The position numbers and the translations under genes were made by a program. This document shows positions 60,227 through 64,000 of a DNA stretch of 64,000 bases, one piece after another. The notes below the pieces were generated by a model that saw only the letters and a program-made list of their open reading frames with translations, was not told the DNA's origin and did no database searches. How positions within the stretch are numbered: the first letter of the stretch is position 1; each line of letters opens with the position of its first letter. This stretch comes from Juglans regia (taxonomy: Eukaryota; Streptophyta; Magnoliopsida; Fagales; Juglandaceae): NCBI RefSeq assembly GCF_001411555.2, contig NC_049907.1, positions 7,758,243 through 7,822,242 on the forward strand, read 5' to 3'.

Positions 60227-61223
60227 TGACTTAGGGATGAGAGAGACAATCTAGGAACACGTGTGAGTGTTTATGGTTTTGGGAGACGAAGTCTATTTCT
60301 ATCAATGTGTGTGTTGGGTATAAAGTCAGTAGCCAAGAATTTAAGGCCAATATTCAAACCCAAAGATAAAACAACTCGACTTAGACGTAAAAGAAAAAAA
60401 CAAATTATAAGATAAGTTTGACTCAATTACTCTAAGAAATAAAAGAGATCTCTATAAAAGAAAAAAAAAAATCTCCTTAGATTTGGACAGACTCCACTAC
60501 GGACAGAAGTCACACAATGACTCCAAAGATCTCATCCCTCAATAAGGATCGCTTCTGTTTCAACTTTCAGATTTTTCAATTTCATCCATTATAGTGAAAG
60601 AAATGTGAGGTTGTGAGAGATTGTAATATCACCATCATAGTGTATTCTCATGCAAATGACCCATGAACGTAGAATTTTATGCCGAACTATGTAAATTTGT
60701 ATGCTTATCATTTTATTTATATTTTATTATTTATTTATTTCTTATTTTTATGGATGTACGTACGAGCACTGTATCGACACCCAAATCACGTCTGTGGGCT
60801 TTTTGACCACACCGGCTTAGACCGAATCACCTTCATTGGCAAAAAATGACTCTTTCTTCCATTCCAATTTAATTGTACAAATTTAGACGTTAACAGTGTG
60901 GTCGTGGTTTTTCCCATAGGTGTTGAGATGATTAAAGAGGTCTTAGCTTTAGGCATTTTAGTGAAGTTATCAAAGTGTACAGTAGAAGTGTGGTATTTAG
61001 TAATATGATGGTTTCAGAGTAAAATTTAATGAGGATCTTGAGGAATTAGTTGTGATTTGATATCACTTATGAATTTAAGATTTGGGACTATACATGATTG
61101 TGTTGCAATACCATTTTATGGTTATTAATGGTTAACATTAGAAAAGACTAGCAACTAACAAAAGTGAGTGCGATAGAGACTTGGAAGTTGAACCTTAGGC
61201 ATAAAAAATGGACAGGGTAATCT
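60227..61223. other. Intergenic DNA
   Basis: Mixed-composition sequence without a recognisable gene or strong repeat. Confidence 0.4.
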
Positions 61224-61571
61224 AAGGCCCTATTTGGTTTCACATACTATTTTATTTCATATCATCTTAATATTAAAACTCTATTTAAATACAAATATTT
61301 TTCAATTTCAAAATTTTAAATTTTAAGTTTTTCATTTAATTATTGCAAATTTCTCAAATTTCCAAACAAAACACAAAAAATAATTCAATTTTTTCAAATT
61401 TCAAAATAAAAATAATATTTTAATTTTATAATATTTTTATTCAACTTTTTCTATCTCATTTTTCAAAATTTCATAAAATATCTTAACCTATACTATTTAG
61501 TTACTATTCTTAAATTATTTCATTATTATTCACATATTTTTTTATCTCATCTATGTAATTAAACGATACCT
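61224..61571. repeat. MITE family A-like element, long form
   Basis: It starts AGGCCCTATTTGGTTTCACA and ends TGTAATTAAACGATACCTAA. The interior includes TTTTTCAAATTTCAAAATAAA and AATAATATTTTAAT blocks shared with other copies. Confidence 0.5.
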
Positions 61572-61661
61572 AAATTATGAGGTAATAATTATTAGGATCA
61601 TGAGTGTTGTAGGGTATGTTTGACTACAATAGGACTGTAGGCATGATGTGTTACTGGAGGA

Positions 61662-61806
61662 ATTAGTTATGGTCATAATGGAATAATCCATAGAAGATGG
61701 ATTTATAGATTATTGACCCTTGGGGATTAGTTATAGTCATAATGGAAGAATCCATGGAAGATGGATTTATAGATTATTGACCCTTGGGGATTAATTATAG
61801 TCACAG
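61662..61806. repeat. 64-bp tandem repeat, about 2.2 copies
   Basis: Units beginning ATTAGTTATGGTCATAATGG, ATTAGTTATAGTCATAATGG and ATTAATTATAGTCAC start at 61662, 61726 and 61790, an exact 64-bp period. The first two units differ at only a few positions. Confidence 0.9.
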
Positions 61807-63520
61807 GGTACAAATTTCAAGAATGAAATTTTTTTAAGATGTGGAGATTGTAATGGAGAAAAACTCACAACCGGACGGGTGTAAATACCCAATTTCACAC
61901 TGGCCAATAAGAGCGCACCACGTATAAGATTTATTTCTCTTCCAATGCACGTACCTCACGGAGTAACTAAAATTCCTTTCCCTCTCCTCTCTCTCTCCTC
62001 TCTCGATTCCCTGCAACTTCCTTTCCCTCTCTCATCCTGAATCCCTGCTCTTTCTCTTCCCTCCCTTTCTTATTCTTTCGATTTGAAAGATCCTGAGATT
62101 CAAAGTTATTGTTCTCCCATCCCGATTCCAAGGATCCTGATTCGAAGGTGAGCCGATTCAAAGTTCACATATATAATTTTTACGGAGTGCTGTTTACGTG
62201 ATGCAATCATGGGTCAAATACAAGCTACCCAGGGAAACCTTGGGAAAGATACTTCCTTGTGTGGTCAAGGAGGAGGGATACCTCATCTTCGCTATGTAAA
62301 TCAGCATTTGAGGCAACAAATGGCTCTTTAGCAGTTTGGTGTGATGCGACATGCTTGGAGGCCTCAAAGGGGGCTTCCTGAGAGCTCCATTTAATTCTAC
62401 GTGCCTGGCTCTTTGAGCACTTCCTTCATCCATATGTCCCTCAACAATTAATTTCTCAAATTCTACTTCTATCCTCTTTGCTATTATATTGAAAAGTTTT
62501 AGTTTACTAATTCTCACCTTATTTCACCAATTACCCAAAGGAATCTAAAAAAATTATACTCGCAAAGGAAATGGGCTTGACCAGAAATCAAGCAAGATGA
62601 TTCTAAAAATGGTTTTTTCTATAAAGGCAAAAGCTGAATGTAATGCATTTCGGGGACCCCTTTGCGCACGAAATCAACGTGGCTGGTTAAATGAAACGGT
62701 GCGCACGGGCTCCTTGCTAAAGATGAAAAATGTGCTCCTCCTTTCAGCCTTGCAAAATGGTGCGTACTGAAGAATTATATTTTGTTCTGAAGCTGAACCT
62801 TCCTTTGCATCTCCTCTTCGTGGCCATCAACGAAATCGAACTGAAGATGTTTCCATGGAATTGCCATCGTGAGTGAGTGTCTCCCTCTCCAAATTCGCAG
62901 CTGAACCTTCTTCCTTTCTCCAAGGTCGAACCCTAGCCCTAGGCAAATTTTTTTGGTTTCTATTCAAAATCAGATTTTCCTGCACTATCCGACAAATGAC
63001 CTTTTATGTCCGACAAAATCATATTTTTTGGTACTGAAATTTAAAAGTCATGTGGCATCTTCATTAGATGAAATGATCTGCTTTTTGGGAGCTTCTGGCA
63101 TGACGTTTTGAGAGATCTTCAGACTGTAAAATTGGGATTTGCTGCATGTTGTTCTATTCTTAATCAAATCTGCACGTGGCATCTGTTTAATGGCTGGTGT
63201 AAATCAACATTAGACACCCGACCACCCCAAGTGCCACTCATTGTAATGACCCAGCTGATTATAGGCTCAAGCCCAAAGACCCAATGTCTTTAAATCTAGC
63301 CTAAGAGTGCAATGCACCGTTTAGTCCCTTAGAGTTTTGACTATCCCCTTTCATTCACTTTTCCCCTTTTTCTTGATGCCTCATCTCCATTATGGAACCT
63401 CATTCTTCTTCCCATTTACGTTACTTTCCTTCTCCCTATTCCACTCTCTCCATTCATCTCATCCTCTGTGTCTCTCCTTTTCTCTCCTCCTGCACAGACA
63501 CCCCTCAACACCTCTCTCTG

Positions 63521-63523
<3 letters not shown>

Positions 63524-63565
<42 letters not shown>
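63524..63565. repeat. (TC)n microsatellite
   Basis: About 20 TC units, read directly. Confidence 0.95.
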
Positions 63566-63570
<5 letters not shown>

Positions 63571-63823
63571 CTTCCTTGTGATTGCCGTTCACCGCCGCAC
63601 CCATCGCCACGTCGTCTGTCTCAATTCGTACTGCGCCGCTTGCCACAATTCTGACTACCGACACTGTGAAGCTCCGCCGCACCAAGCCCTTATTTCCCCA
63701 TCCCAACACTCTCTTTTCTTTCTCTCTGCACATTTTCACACCGTGGAACATCCAGCGCTGCCACCTCTATCTTTCCCGTCATCGATGGCAATGCCATGCC
63801 AAGCCACGATAGTAAGTCCTCCA

Positions 63824-63828
<5 letters not shown>

Positions 63829-63872
<44 letters not shown>
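63829..63872. repeat. (TC)n microsatellite
   Basis: About 22 TC units; the second of two long TC arrays within 350 bp. Confidence 0.95.
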
Positions 63873-63878
<6 letters not shown>

Positions 63879-64000
63879 GTGATTAAGATCTCCTTGGTGA
63901 CTAGCGAAGGCCATTGAGCCAATGCGTCGTTGCATGCCACCAAGGTACGTCTCAGTTCCTCTATCTCTTTATTTTTTGCCACACCTAATGCTGAGTTGCA

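Larger units (their letters stand above)
61900..64000. other. CT-rich, leader-like region without an assignable gene
   Basis: Two stretches look like plant transcript leaders on the + strand: about 61970-62150 (CT-rich, ending GATTCGAAG|GTGAGC, a donor consensus) and about 63350-63820 (CT-rich with long TC microsatellites). ORFs here exist on both strands, overlap, and owe their length to TC/GA repeats. A gene may start here and continue past the window end, but I cannot support a coding region. The minus-strand 107-codon ORF at 62194-62517 has no domain I recognise. Confidence 0.35.

Noticed and set aside
62194..62517. 107-codon minus-strand ORF
   Set aside because: No family recognised, no splice or start context, surrounded by leader-like and repeat sequence. 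A protein search could overturn this.
63337..63982. ORFs up to 164 codons on both strands at the window end
   Set aside because: Their length comes from TC/GA microsatellites reading as Ser-Leu or Arg-Glu runs.
1..64000. tRNA, rRNA, snoRNA genes or CRISPR arrays
   Set aside because: No cloverleaf with A/B boxes, rRNA motif or regularly spaced direct repeats was recognised on reading. A tRNAscan/Infernal run would be decisive.

Overview
This is plant nuclear DNA. The genes carry GT-AG introns, the intergenic DNA is AT-rich with long AT and CT microsatellites, many short inverted-repeat (MITE-like) elements are present, and every recognisable protein belongs to a plant family. Gene content, roughly 10 kb per gene and the density of MITE families point to a woody eudicot. 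Fagales/Juglandaceae (walnut, pecan relatives) is my guess, but this is inference only. No RNA genes, CRISPR arrays or prokaryotic features were seen.

Layout. Six protein-coding genes could be modelled exon by exon, all with reading frame preserved across every junction. (1) A PIP1 plasma-membrane aquaporin, + strand, 2318-6872, 4 exons. (2) A bifunctional sn-2 glycerol-3-phosphate acyltransferase/phosphatase of the GPAT4/8 clade, + strand, 16793-19782, 3 exons. (3) A plastid-envelope MFS anion/ascorbate transporter, PHT4;4 (ANTR2), + strand, 29880-38612, 11 exons, with one GC-AG intron. (4) An intronless CYP86A fatty-acid omega-hydroxylase, - strand, 39732-41378. (5) Origin recognition complex subunit 5 (ORC5), - strand, 47014-49498, 4 exons. 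(6) An ATG8-interacting protein (ATI1/ATI2 type), - strand, 53558-56167, 2 exons.

How the genes relate. CYP86A and GPAT4/8 catalyse consecutive steps of cutin monomer synthesis: omega-oxidation of C16/C18 acyl chains, then sn-2 acylation of glycerol-3-phosphate with phosphate removal. From memory, the neighbours PIP1, GPAT4/8, PHT4;4, CYP86A and ATI match Arabidopsis segments around At4g00355-At4g00430, At1g01600-At1g01620 and At2g45960-At2g45980. The window therefore looks like one largely unduplicated copy of an ancient eudicot block, with ORC5 as the one gene that does not fit.

Between the genes. There is a degenerate Ty3/gypsy chromovirus with both LTRs but no reverse transcriptase or RNase H region (25102-28575). 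Two inverted copies of an unclassified retroposed repeat lie at 13108-13975 and 20362-21124, the second with a 16-bp target-site duplication and an A-rich tail. A 2.2-kb PIF/Harbinger-like element (22085-24310) carries a foldback MITE inside it. At least three MITE families, several short tandem repeats and a dense cluster of TAGGGTT motifs (8681-9298) are also present. The last 2 kb (61.9-64.0 kb) is CT-rich and leader-like, but I could not assign a gene to it.
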